A stretch of 64,000 nucleotides of DNA from contig CM076668.1 of NCBI GenBank assembly GCA_038496675.1, positions 4,655,907-4,719,906 of the forward strand. Reading direction: 5' to 3'. This DNA is from Rachycentron canadum (lineage: Eukaryota > Chordata > Actinopteri > Carangiformes > Rachycentridae). A program made the translations under genes and the position numbers. Below, one piece after another: positions 11,101 to 21,276 of this stretch (the stretch's first letter is position 1; every line of letters starts with the position of its first letter). The notes under the pieces were generated by a model, which saw only the letters and a program-made list of their open reading frames with translations, was not told the origin of the DNA and did no database searches.

Positions 11101-14100
11101 ACTGTTTAAATGAGCTACTTTCCTCTCTATCCAGCAGAGACTGTTACACCTCTACTCATCTGTTCAGTTTGTTCTGTCAGTGACTCTGCAGTCACCTGTA
11201 CAAGGACACTGAACATAAGCAGGAAAGATGATCACAGCCTTTTTCGTGGACACGTTAGTTTGTTGTTGTAACAACATGAAGGTGTTGAGAGGACTCACCC
11301 TCAGTGACAGAGTTCCTCTGACAGCCACCAGAACAGCCTCTCTCTTATGATCCAGAGCCACAAAGAACGGGATCTCATAGATCTGTAACACAACCAGCTC
11401 AACACCGTCAGACTGGAGGTGACCTCCACAAAACACACCTGACAGACTGAACACAGAGCAGAGAAGTGAGCAGAGTTCACACCTGGTTGTGGAAGCTGAC
11501 GTAGATGAAGTCTCTGTACTGTAAACCAGTGGTCTGCAGGATGGAGGAGAAGTGACAGCCCAGGTGGTCTCCTCCAACAATGTCATACTCAGCTGCACGG
11601 CTCCTACAACTGTCACACACACACACACACACACACCTGTTAATAGTGTTAATACTGATCTGAAGGAGTACAATGAACTATCTGGTATAAAGGGGTCAAA
11701 AGGCTATTGAGCTCTTTTCCAATGCCAGTGAAGTTAAGCTCTCTGTTCAGACTGACAACACACAACCACAAGGAACGATGTGTGATGTCTGAAACTTTCT
11801 TTCCATCTGAGCAGCAGTTGGACGGATAATAAAGCTGCCTGAATTGACCGGACCTGGCAGTTTCTCTGACTTGACTTAGACTGAAATGAACAAAGAGAAT
11901 ATCTCACCAGTCTCCACTGAGCTTACAGGGTCCAGTGAAGGGGTTGGAGTAGATGTAGAGGGGCCAGCCATAGGCTGCTGCTGCAAACTGCATACAATGA
12001 GCTGCCTTCTCCAGCTCTGTCTCCAAATCTCCTTCCTGCGAACAATCAAAGACAAACAAGAGGAAAATGTTTCATTTAATGAACTGATGTCAACTCAAAA
12101 ATCATCGATGACATCACTGTTAGGTCAAAGGTCGACTGTAGCTCCAGTACTCACAGTGGGAGAGGAAGGACTGATAGTGACTACGATATCTGGGTCTCTG
12201 CTTCGCTCTTTCTTATCCTGCTCCTGGTGCAGCAGAGCCAGACCAGCTGCTATGTCACTGGGGACCAGATCTGTGTCCTGCCACGCACAGACACAGGCAC
12301 AGGCACAGACACACACAGAGCGTGTAAAGCATAATGATCATCATAATGAGTTCTGTGGCAGTATCAGACCACTAGATGTATTCAGGGTTCCCACACAGTT
12401 TTATAGTTTGACCACATTTCTATGACTTTATTTAAACACTCTAATACAGCCCTGTGTATTATATTGTCAAATTAGACTGAACCCAAGAAGAGAAGGGAAC
12501 CCTTACAGAGAAGAATTCACTGAGAAGCTGTGCGATGCTGGAGAATGCAGCTCGGTGGCTTTCATCCTGCGGCAGACAACAGCACAGGAGCCGCAGCCTG
12601 CTCTCCCACACCTTGACGGCCAGGGAGCGAGCTGTCGAGAACAACTGGGTGCCCTCCTCTCGAACTCCCAGTGGCTCCATGGCTGCAGGTTGACGACGGG
12701 GGTTGCCGAGAGGGTCAAACACAAACACCACACCCACCCCCGTAAAGAGCAGGATGATCCAGCTGTTAAGACAAATACAGAGAGATGCTGGATCAAAACA
12801 TTGCGACTAATTCTAACATGACTGAATATTATGAAGACACACGGACGAAGACAGATTAAAGGAGCCTCCATCATACAGAGTCTGAGTCAGATGATACTTC
12901 TCCAGTCTAAATTCTGGTCTTCATCAGCATGTTCCCTCAGGTGCTGTTTGATAATGGGTGGTGTCGGTCTAACATGTTGCTCTAAAACATTTTTCAGGTT
13001 ATTTTTATTTGTCACCATTTGGAACCTCTGAACAACTCACCTTGCAACCACTGCTGCGATGACAGCACCCACTGTTGCAGGATCGCACCCTTTGCCATCA
13101 GACACCCATACAGCTCCTAGACAGGCCCACACCAGCTCAGGAATGTACAGGAGCGCTCGCAGGTACACCAGTGCCGGGATAGAACGTCGTGGGCCTGGGT
13201 TCGTAATGGTACCTGGGAAACAATCGTAGCTTTCACTGAAATCACTGGGACACTGTAGCTAAACAGTGCAAATAAGCAACACTGTAACATATACAGGAGG
13301 AGTCAGAAGTGGACACACTTTTCTTGTTCATTTGGATGAAGTCCATTAAAATGTGCAGCCATGTTTATCATCATTCTAACACTGATCATAAAGCAGTGTT
13401 TTGGCGCCATGCGTCTGCCTACAGTGACTGGACTGTAACATAGAGGTGGTGTCTCCTGCATTTCCTTCCTTCCTGTCTTTTGCAAATTTACATGATGGTA
13501 CTTTTGTTCATCTTATTGTGTTCAATCTTGAAAGTCACAGTTAGTGAAATTTGTTCTGCTTCATCGCCGAACAGTTTTGTTGAGTTGTGTTGTGCAAGTT
13601 AGCAATTGCTTAGCAGCTTCCTGCATTGTATTTTGCAAAATAACCTGCATTGTGAAACAACAGTCGACACAATTAGGTGAAAGCTGTTTTTTCATCTTTA
13701 CATATTACTCACAAAATCAAAGTAGAAGACAAAACATTTACCTTGAGCACTGACATAGACAATAGCAGATAATGTCAGGATGATGAGTCCGAGCACCACC
13801 AGTAATCCGACCAGGTAAGTATGAAGAATTCTCCCATTACAATCAAAATTACCCCTGTGGTGAATGTACAGGATCAAAGTGCCAATCCACCTTAGATAAC
13901 GAGACAAGAGCAGAGAAAACCCACATTAGTATTGCGTCTAGTTGGACGTGAGGTGGTAAACAGTCTCCAGTAGATCAGGGACATCCGTGAGAGTGAGCTA
14001 CGTACCAGAGTACACGGACGAACAGCTCAAAAGATCCGGGGAAAACGAGGTCGTCGCTGGCGATCCCCCACCTCCGACCGAACACCACCACTCCAGGCAT
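8134..14100 (-). CDS. daglb: Diacylglycerol lipase beta
   Basis: Membrane serine lipase that cleaves diacylglycerol at sn-1 to make the endocannabinoid 2-arachidonoylglycerol. Exons (minus): 14100-14006, 13890-13742, 13212-13041, 12762-12507, 12277-12155, 12035-11908, 11609-11483, 11382-11299, 10794-10717, 10642-10562, 10206-10079, 9928-9860, 9621-9549, 9451-9198, 8298-8134. All visible junctions are GT-AG and keep frame except the last. The start MPGVVVFGRRWGIASDD matches DAGLB, not DAGLA. Four hydrophobic segments lie in about residues 20-155. The nucleophile motif GHSLGAG puts Ser at residue 441 and the catalytic Asp at 493 (LGKDLVPR), within two residues of my recalled human numbering. 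LPTELD, QPLLGEESL and PPGRI also fit DAGLB. The visible CDS is 1982 bases; exon 14 ends in phase 2 and the last exon starts in phase 0, so a short exon (length 1 mod 3) is missing, probably in the 8322-8720 gap. The human protein is about 672 residues. Confidence 0.95.
8322..8720. other. Assembly gap (399 N) inside daglb
   Basis: A run of unknown bases between daglb exon 14 and the last exon, followed immediately by a (GA)n run at 8721-8741. ORFs drawn across it on either strand are artefacts. Confidence 0.98.
8817..9015. mobile_element. Decayed fish MITE-like repeat in a daglb intron
   Basis: The region begins CAACAATTATTTTACTACCAA, then shows TCTGTCAATTATCTTCTGA, GATTGATTAATC, ATTCATATTTGAGGAGCTGG and an end near GATTGCTGCACGA. 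This order matches an abundant teleost repeat I recall that is rich in GATTAATC. It is internally deleted and no target duplication was identified. Confidence 0.45.
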
Positions 14101-15921
14101 TTTGCAGGTAAACAAGCGGCGGTGTCGCCCTAATGTTAACAATGTTTCCCGGCACTATAAAGAGAAAGAGGGCAGAGTGCTCCTGATCAGCGGACACCTC
14201 ACACCCTTCATGACTTCACTGGCAAAGCAGCCGCTACACTGGGTGGCACCGAGCCGTCACATCCAACTTTCCAATGTTGGTCAATCAGCCCAACTGATCT
14301 TGACGTAAGCTAGCTGCTAGCTACAAGCTAATGTTCAACGAGTCAGCTAACGCTACCTAAATTTACACAGGTACGCCCAAACCCCGATGTTCATGCCATG
14401 AACATGTCACGTTTTGAGGCCTGACAGCACGTAGCTAACTCGGCTAACGTTAGAGACTGTTGCCGCAGCGATTAACGGCAGTCAGCACAATTTATACCGT
14501 CGGTGAGGAGCTAATAACGTTAGCTATCTGGCTAAAAATACTCTGTAACCCTGTTTGTTAACGCTACTATTGTTTAGCCAGCAGTACATCAACACACTGC
14601 TCCACAACTACCATTACCTACACATCTAAAAGTATGCGTGACAGATAATATAGATAAAGCTGGTTATGGCTGGTTTGTTTTATTTTTCTCGAAAACCAAC
14701 AGTGTCCGTCCGCTGACGTTTCCCTAATGCAACAGCAGTTACAGGTGTAAGTTCCGCTTTCACTGTTTTATATAAAACACCTCATAACAGCGCCCCCTTG
14801 TGGCAGACAGCACATAGTCTTAAATGAGAGGGAGCCATACAAACCAAGGCTCTGATAAGAGTGTGTGATAAACGGTTAAATATATATAATTGTTATTTTC
14901 TACTGAACATGTCAGTGTCATGTGCTTCGGTCCATTCTCCTAAAATTATGAGTTCAATAAAGTCTATTTGAAAATGATTTTTAGATTTTTGTTTTATCCT
15001 AGGTACATGGGTATGTGGGTATTTCTTTTCATAAATCAAGGATAAATGTTGAAAGCAAGTGCCCTTGTTCATCATAAAAGTCACTATGAGAATGCATTAA
15101 ATACTCAGAGTTTCTCTCAAATACAGGGATATCAGCTGTTCCTGCCTGGACGCTGAGGGTGGTACAGGTTGGAGGAGGTTTGTCATCTGGCTGCGGAGGC
15201 AATAGGGGAAAGGACCCAATGTCATCAAACAGCATCACGACAGGCAGTGTTGTGTTGTGCAATATGATAATGAAACCATTGTGCAAGTCAAATCTATGCA
15301 CCATGACGAACTGAACAAGTTCTTCTGGCCAAGCCCCAGAGATAATTTTAACCGATACATATATATATAATATACATAATATACCTGACTCCACAGCTCC
15401 CGGTCCTGGGCAAACGTTGAATCAGCGGTTCTGGGAGTTCAACCTGGGACAAGTGTAAAAGGCCCCATGAAATATAACACTGGGACAGCTGAAGTTTACT
15501 CTTTTTAACATAGCTTGATAAAATAGGACTGGGCAGTTGCAGTTTTTATAATGTAATTATGATTTAAAATGTTTTCTTCTATGAAGTGCTTAGATATCGA
15601 AATAATATTTCATGAACGATTTTATTTTTGCCAAAGAAATAAGGTTGACAAATAGATGGTGTGAGCGATCTTTAAATGAAAGCCAAAAAATAGTTGAAAA
15701 TTATTGTTATTTATGCATATTCGTACAGCCAATGGGTTAAATAGTGTGTCGTCTAAATTTAAATGCTCACCAAACAAATCGATATAAGGTGTTTTGCTCT
15801 CCCAAAAGTGGACGTTTTGGAATAAATGGCCCATGTGAGTTAGTTAAGTCAACTAGTCAATGGTCATTTTCACTGAGTAACGTTGACTTTCATAAACACA
15901 GCTGCTCCCTGACTGCGTCGT
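14101..15921. other. Intergenic: daglb 5' flank to tRNA-Gln
   Basis: The first few hundred bases upstream of the daglb ATG should hold its 5' UTR and promoter; no clear TATA box or CRE was found. The stretch near 14785 has GCGCCCCCTTGTGGC, a phrase frequent in fish dispersed repeats. An unassigned 122-codon open frame lies at 15029-15394. The rest shows nothing I can name. Confidence 0.5.
15029..15394 (-). other. Unassigned open frame, possible exon or relic
   Basis: An open frame of 121 residues with non-repetitive composition, including WPEELVQFVMVHRFDLHNG, LLPPQPDDKPPPTC and a C-terminal HSDFYDEQGHLLS. The first codon is GTG (15394), not ATG, and the first 12 or so residues come from AT-rich DNA, so the start is not credible. 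Just upstream on the same strand is an exon-like piece: acceptor TTACACTTGTCCCAG, about 59 bases, then GTATAT. I do not recognise the protein. It may be an exon of an unknown gene, a pseudogene or a transposon relic. Confidence 0.25.
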
Positions 15922-15993
15922 GGTTCCATGGTGTAATGGTTAGCACTCTGGACTCTGAATCCAGCGATCCGAGTTCAAATCTCGGTGGAACCT
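15922..15993 (+). tRNA. tRNA-Gln (anticodon CTG)
   Basis: A 72-base cloverleaf. The acceptor strand GGTTCCA pairs with TGGAACC and is followed by discriminator T. The D arm holds TGTAATGGTTAGCA, the anticodon stem-loop is TGGACTCTGAATCCA with anticodon CTG, and the B box/T arm is GAGTTCAAATCTC. No intron. A TTTT run at 16001-16004 is a Pol III terminator. It ends 175 bases before the mrpl58 start codon on the same strand. Confidence 0.96.
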
Positions 15994-16153
15994 GACTTTA
16001 TTTTCCCCTGTGATACATTTCATTGTAACTTCTACTCCACACATTTTATGTATCAACATCACACAAGTCCGGGACCATCTCTACCAAGACAGAAACGACG
16101 AGTGTCGCTTAGTAACAACATTCACACTTTATAGTGTTGCTCATTGGCCACAA

Positions 16154-16161
16154 TGACGTCA
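16154..16161. promoter_or_regulatory. CRE palindrome and inverted CCAAT at mrpl58 start
   Basis: TGACGTCA lies seven bases upstream of the mrpl58 ATG, with ATTGG (inverted CCAAT) at 16143-16147. Both are typical of TATA-less housekeeping promoters. The site is so close to the ATG that the 5' UTR must be short if it acts upstream of the start site. Inferred from motif only. Confidence 0.4.
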
Positions 16162-16168
16162 CATCAAC

Positions 16169-18497
16169 ATGGCGGCGCTCATAGCCCGATGGTCTTATTT
16201 ACTTTGTCGCAGTTCAGGATTAAATGTGATTTCACTGCGGCTACAACCAAGGACTGTTGTAATTAGAGACATTAACAGCACGTTACGGCCGAGTGTTAGC
16301 TATGGGACTCGGGAAACGGACACACAGGTCAGTGAAACAACACCGTGCAGCCACCGTTTCTTCAACTCCTTCACCAACTGGACTGGGTGAAATGACCCTT
16401 CATTTATTTACACGGCCTGATGCTCACCCTCCACACAGGCACTGCACAGTGAACCAGTCATTCAGAGTCACCCGACAAACTTGTGGCGAGGCACATAAAC
16501 ACGCACTAAGACGGTTCATCTGTGTCTACACTTGAGCTGATCCCATGTTATATTGTTATTGTGCATGTTCCCTGCACAGAGAGAAGTCAGAAAGGATGTT
16601 CAACCAGTATGTGAGTCCAGAAGAAGACTCCTCAGTGACAGTCTGTAAAGACCAGTGAAAAGGTCCTGATGAAACCAGGACTGAGACCAACCTTGAACAC
16701 CATGTCTTGAAGAAACCAGTCATGTTAATTAAATTTGATTGTTCTTCTGGCAGTTTCTCCATCCCTGTGCAGAAACTCTGGGGCTCAGAGGGACCACCAG
16801 TTAGTCCTGGTCCAGCTCTAGAAGAGTCCTGGTTGTTCCAGATGACTGATGGAGCCACTGAGCTCTTGAACCTTCAATGAGCCTTGACACAAACCTGTCT
16901 CTGAGTTCAGGTGGTTTCTGCTCTGACCTGCATCATCAGCTGTGAGACCTGCTACAGACAGTCAGTGTGTCTGTCCACATCATGGACTTTTAAAAAATGG
17001 ATGTTCACTCTGAGTGAACAATGAGTTTATGGTCTCAGTCTCTAGTTTCAAATCTTCTTCAATACAATATGATGATTAGGCGTGAACATGATTTGGGCCT
17101 GGCTACTGTGTGATTGACAGACTGTAGCACTGACGGTGACCTGTCTGACAATCAGGATAGAGAACAGATCAGGTCAGATCCACTTCTGACTCCTCCTCAG
17201 CTCCACCTTCTTGTCCAAATACAGTTTCTGCTGGTCTAAAAAAAAAAAATGAATCATGGCGTTGGCCAAATTACAAACTGGAGGCTTCAAAACGGCAGCT
17301 CACAAACTGACGGGTGACACCATGGTGGGTTGACACTTGGTCCACATCCTGTCCAATCAGCTGAGTTAACCACAGGTGGACGCCAGTCCAGGTGTAGAAA
17401 CACCTCACAGATGATCCTGTGGAACCTGAGCCAAACTTACTTTATAATACTAAATAATAATAATATTAGTCAACATTTTAATTTTCATTATGGAGGATTG
17501 AGAGAAAGATTTTTTAAATTTATCATCAGGCTAAAATATTAATGTCCAAAAACATGGAAGACTTGAATAGAGATTTATTTGTTTTTGTTTTCCAGGACCT
17601 CCAAGTGCACATTCCAGTGGGTAAATATGAATATATATTATTTTATTAAGGCAAAGTAAATGTGTATTTTCATTTCATTACAATCAGTTTCTCTCCCTGT
17701 GGCTCTCAGACCGTCTGACAGTATCTTACAGCAGGAGCAGTGGTCCTGGTGGTCAGCATGTTAATAAAGGTATCTCTAAAGTTTAACTTCATTATTAAAA
17801 ATGTGCTGTGGTAGATTGATAGGTGGCTCCTCAGAGCCCGTACATGGCCTTGGATTTTGAATCTGTTCTGTCATATATAGTGTATTGTTAACACATGACA
17901 TCTCAATCCTCAGTGAACACAAAGGCAGAGGTCAGATTCCATGTGCTAACAGCAGACTGGATCCCAGAGGATGTTCGACAGAAGATCTGTGAAAAGGTTT
18001 GTTATTAGCATCAGGGACACTTTGCTGTTGTTTATGACACTTTCTGTTGTGCATCACCACTGTCAACAGGTATAAAAACATCTCAGAAAAAAAATCCCAC
18101 AAAAATGAATGTACATTGTTATTTACATTCAAGTTGCGTCTTTTACCTCCTGTCAGAACACAAACCGTATCAATAAGGCTGGAGAGCTGCTGGTGACATC
18201 CGAGCTGAGCAGAAGTCAGCACAGAAACCTATCTGACTGCTTACAGAAGATCTCTGCCATTATAGCTGAAGCCAGCAGGAAGCCTCACGAACCCACAGCA
18301 GAGGACTTAGCTCTGAGGGCAGCCAGGTATGACCTCACAACTTTGTTCCTGTTCTGCCCATCTTGATTATAAATGAGTGTAACGTGTGTCTTTGATGTGA
18401 AATATGTCACAGATTACAGAGGAGCAACAAGGAGAGACTCAAACAGAAGAAGATCAAATCAGCGATCAAACAGAGCAGACGAGTGGATTTTGACTGA
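16169..18497 (+). CDS. mrpl58: Mitochondrial ribosomal protein L58 / ICT1, peptidyl-tRNA hydrolase
   Basis: A release-factor-like protein of the mitochondrial large ribosomal subunit that hydrolyses peptidyl-tRNA on stalled mitoribosomes. Exons: 16169-16327, 17596-17620 (25 bases), 17710-17769, 17914-17996, 18157-18326, 18413-18497. All junctions are GT-AG and in frame, giving 193 residues (human about 206). Residues 1-30 are Arg, Ser and Leu rich with almost no acidic residues, fitting a mitochondrial presequence. The catalytic GGQ is at 75-77 in SSGPGGQHVNKVNTKAEVRF-like context; human has Asn where this has His78. The C-terminal tail is Lys and Arg rich (RLKQKKIKSAIKQSRRVDFD), the ribosome-binding tail of the family. 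The segment containing YSLDKLYP in human is not seen. An ATTAAA lies at 18544-18549. Intron 1 carries nested transposon debris. Confidence 0.93.
16730..17440. mobile_element. Tc1/mariner-like remnant split by a later insertion
   Basis: The left part (about 16730-16984) has CAGTTTCTCCATCCCTGTGC, TCTAGAAGAGTCCTGG, CTTGAACCTTCAATG, TTGACACAAACCTGTCTCTGA and TGTGAGACCTGCTACAGACA. The right part (17341 to about 17440) has TGTCCAATCAGCTGAGTTAA, CCACAGGTGGAC and GTAGAAACACCTCACAGATG. Together they follow the order I recall of fish Tc1-like elements. On the minus strand a decayed frame near 16800-16858 reads WNNQDSSRAGPG, resembling the fish Tc1 transposase stretch with TTRTLPRAGRP. The frame is broken and cannot code for active transposase. 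Confidence 0.7.
16985..17340 (-). mobile_element. Dispersed repeat nested in the Tc1 remnant, with target duplication
   Basis: A 356-base insert interrupts the Tc1 remnant. TCCACATCATG (16974-16984) before it and TCCACATCCTG (17341-17351) after it are near-identical, consistent with a duplicated target of 8 or more bases. Eight bases is typical of hAT-type insertion. The insert is homologous in reverse orientation to 19815-19965: the shared segments include GTTTATGGTCTCAGTCTCTA, CAAACTGGAGGCTTCAAAAC and GGTGGGTTGACAC. Confidence 0.65.
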
Positions 18498-18858
18498 GTG
18501 ATCAACCGTTATGTTTCTACCTCCAATAATTGTTTTATCAATAATTAAATATAAATAGCATGTCCAGTGTTTTGTCAGTCATTTATTCACAATTATGCAG
18601 ATGTTTACAGTATTTTCATTTAATTTTTCTTAAAACAACTGCAGGTCAGAGGGAAATATTGTATTTTCTACTGCACATTTGTTTGACAGCTGTAGTTAAA
18701 CAAGCCACTATAACTGACTGTAACATTAGGTTTGCTGAGGCACCTGCATTGAGCTGGGCTCACTTTTAGTGGAGGGATAAGTGGTGTTGAACTGCAGCAA
18801 ACATGAAAAATAAATTTGTGGGAGGTTGTCAATTCATATACTGGGAGATGAAAACACA

Positions 18859-18930
18859 TAGCAGAGGATGGTTTCGATCCATCGACCTCTGGGTTATGGG
18901 CCCAGCACGCTTCCGCTGCGCCACTCTGCT
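18859..18930 (-). tRNA. Initiator tRNA-Met (anticodon CAT)
   Basis: Read on the minus strand: AGCAGAGTGGCGCAGCGGAA, anticodon stem-loop CTGGGCCCATAACCCAG with anticodon CAT, T arm GGTCGATGGATCGAAACCATC, acceptor return CTCTGCT, 3' A. Length is 72. The AGCAGAG/CTCTGCT acceptor, the GGG/CCC anticodon stem and the A-rich T loop (ATCGAAAC) mark an initiator rather than an elongator. TTTT follows on the minus strand (18854-18851). Confidence 0.96.
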
Positions 18931-19274
18931 GTTACACAATTTCTGGATGGCCATTTGTGTCTTTAATCCTGAATATGTTTCCGGTGCTGCAGTGCTTTCG
19001 TTTCTCCTCTATATTATAATGCGGACTACATCTACTACTATCTGTTTTTTTTAACAGAGAGGCCATTTTAGTAACGTAAACTTCATATTATCTGATTTTG
19101 TGCCACGTGGGTTAGATTAGCATAACTTTAGCTTTATCTTACAACTGCTGTCATATGGTTGCATGTTGGCATTAATTGACGGTTCCGCGACGAGATATCG
19201 ACAGCATGAAATAAAACAGGCGAATATAAAAGGATTAAAACTTGATTGTTTTATTTGACAAGAACGAAAAAACT

Positions 19275-19347
19275 CGACCACGAAGGGACTCGAACCCTCA
19301 ATCTTCTGATCCGAAGTCAGACGCCTTATCCATTAGGCCACGCGGTC
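19275..19347 (-). tRNA. tRNA-Arg (anticodon TCG)
   Basis: Read on the minus strand: GACCGCGTGGCCTAATGGAT, AAGGC, anticodon stem-loop TCTGACTTCGGATCAGA with anticodon TCG, variable region and T arm GGGTTCGAGTCCC, acceptor return GTGGTC, discriminator G. The B box GGTTCGAGTCC is canonical. A run of six T on the minus strand follows (19272-19267). Length 73, no intron. I recall tRNA-Arg genes also lying close to ICT1 on human chromosome 17, so the linkage may be old. Confidence 0.96.
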
Positions 19348-20385
19348 GGAGCGACGGAAAAGGGGCAGTGTACCGTAGAAATACCTTCATCACAGAGGAT
19401 GTTTCACTGTTTAAAGTGGATGTTATATACATACTATAGACGAGTTGACGGGATGATTGTGACTTAGCATCATCATCATCTACTCTATCATCCTTCCTGT
19501 GACTTCCCCGGGTCGAGAGAGTCTGATCCAGGTTACCTGTGATGAATGGAGCAGCAGCTTCACCCAGTGTTCAGTTCAACTTCTTCTGTCTTAAATCCTT
19601 ATCTTCCCTTTAAAATGTCACCCAGCCTGAAATAGACTATGTACCATGGTTTGTGTAACGGGAAACGGGTTTGAAGGCCGAAGACCAACCTGCGTCTGTC
19701 GAGAGACACCTCCACCTTCTCCCATGAGACAGCTGCTCTAAAGTGGACAATGAAGGACACTAAGTGCCAACTTTAATTGCTTTTAAAGTTACTTTTTAAG
19801 ACCACCTCAAGTGTCAGCCCACCGTGACATCGCCCATTGGTTTGTGAGCGACTGTTTTGAAACCTCCAGTTTGTCAGTCGGACGTCGCCATTTTGTTTGT
19901 TTTGAAAGCTTGGAGGAAGAAACTAGAGACTGAGACCATAAACTGGTTAGGAAAACATTTACTGAGCTAATAAATCGAGTAAGAAAAATGCCATTTTACA
20001 TAAATTTCAATACAATCGGACCTCCTTTTATTTATTAGATATAATGCAAGTTTAAGACACTTCAGCATTGGCTTCACTTTATAGCCCCACTGTCTACGTC
20101 CACTTTTATATATAGTCTGTAATATAGTTTTAATTATCAAAATAAAAATATTTTGTTGATATAGGTTTATTTAAGTTATGTGATCACAGCATCACTGGGA
20201 ATCTAGTTATCTTCAGAACATCAGATCTTGTTCATGTCTTTAAATGTGTAAATTAGTTAATCATCACAGTAAATTTTGTCCTGTGTGAAATAAAGTGAAA
20301 TAAAAACAAGATGTCAGCTTGTTCTGTCACTTCCACTCAGTGTAGTCATATAAATAAAATAACACAGGGTGAATGATGTCAATGC
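19348..20385. other. Intergenic between tRNA-Arg and the cdr2l 3' end
   Basis: About half of this is the plus-oriented dispersed repeat at 19800-20125. Between 20125 and 20385 the DNA is AT-rich with no supported gene. A minus-strand AATAAA (plus tttatt 20386-20391) marks a possible end of the cdr2l transcript. Confidence 0.5.
19800..20125 (+). mobile_element. Teleost dispersed repeat, second copy (inverted relative to 16985-17340)
   Basis: Begins near CTCAAGTGTCAGCCCACCG and runs through GAAACCTCCAGTTTGTCAG, GAAACTAGAGACTGAGACC, TTTAAGACACTTCAGCATTG and GGCTTCACTTTATAGCCCC to TTTATATATAGTCTGT. The 5' half matches the reverse complement of 16985-17340. The 3' half, missing in the first copy, is a phrase I recall as common in perciform genomes. 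No ORF. Confidence 0.6.
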
Positions 20386-21179
20386 TTTATTAAGATGATC
20401 TTTGTTCAATAATGACAGAACTAACATCAGAGCAGACTCATCTTTAATGCATATATTTTATTGACTGATAATGCACATGTAAAAAAAAAAAAAATTAGTT
20501 TATTTTGATAAACTGTTAGTGACATTCACATATAGGCACTGAAAAGTTAAAAAATATGAAGAAAGGTTCACACAGAAATAAATACACAGGTACAGTTCCA
20601 AATGATCTATTCTAAATATGCAAGAGATGAGGCGTCAAACATTTTCAAGTGCAACAGTTAAGACATGACAGAAACCTCATCAGCCTGTGTCGAATGCTAA
20701 CAGGCTCTGGTTTGTCTACTCTAACACACATTCCTCCTCCTCCTCACACATAAACCACTCTAACAGACATGATCACTGACCTCAGATGCTCTTTATACAC
20801 CACACATATCCAGAAGGATTGCTCTCTTTCTTCAGAACCACACCTCATAAAAACATCCACCCTCCTTTGTTATCCACAGAGCCTGAACATAGGGCCCCTC
20901 AGATGTCAGCTGAGCCACATGTGAAGGTTTCAAGCCTTGTTAAGTCTTACAGAGGAATCAGATAAAAATATGAGCTGTAATAACATTCATTATAACAAAG
21001 TTTTATATATAGAGTTTACCCACAAAAAGGCATAGGTCTTGTATACTGTGAAAAAAGGTGCAATATATTTGCAAGTTAGTTATAATTGGCTAAGACTGCT
21101 AGGTGTTAGAAAAAGCCCTGGTTACACTTGTACTATAGTGTCTGTCAGCTGTAACTAAAGTAAACAGGTTAGCTTCATC

Positions 21180-21276
<97 letters not shown>

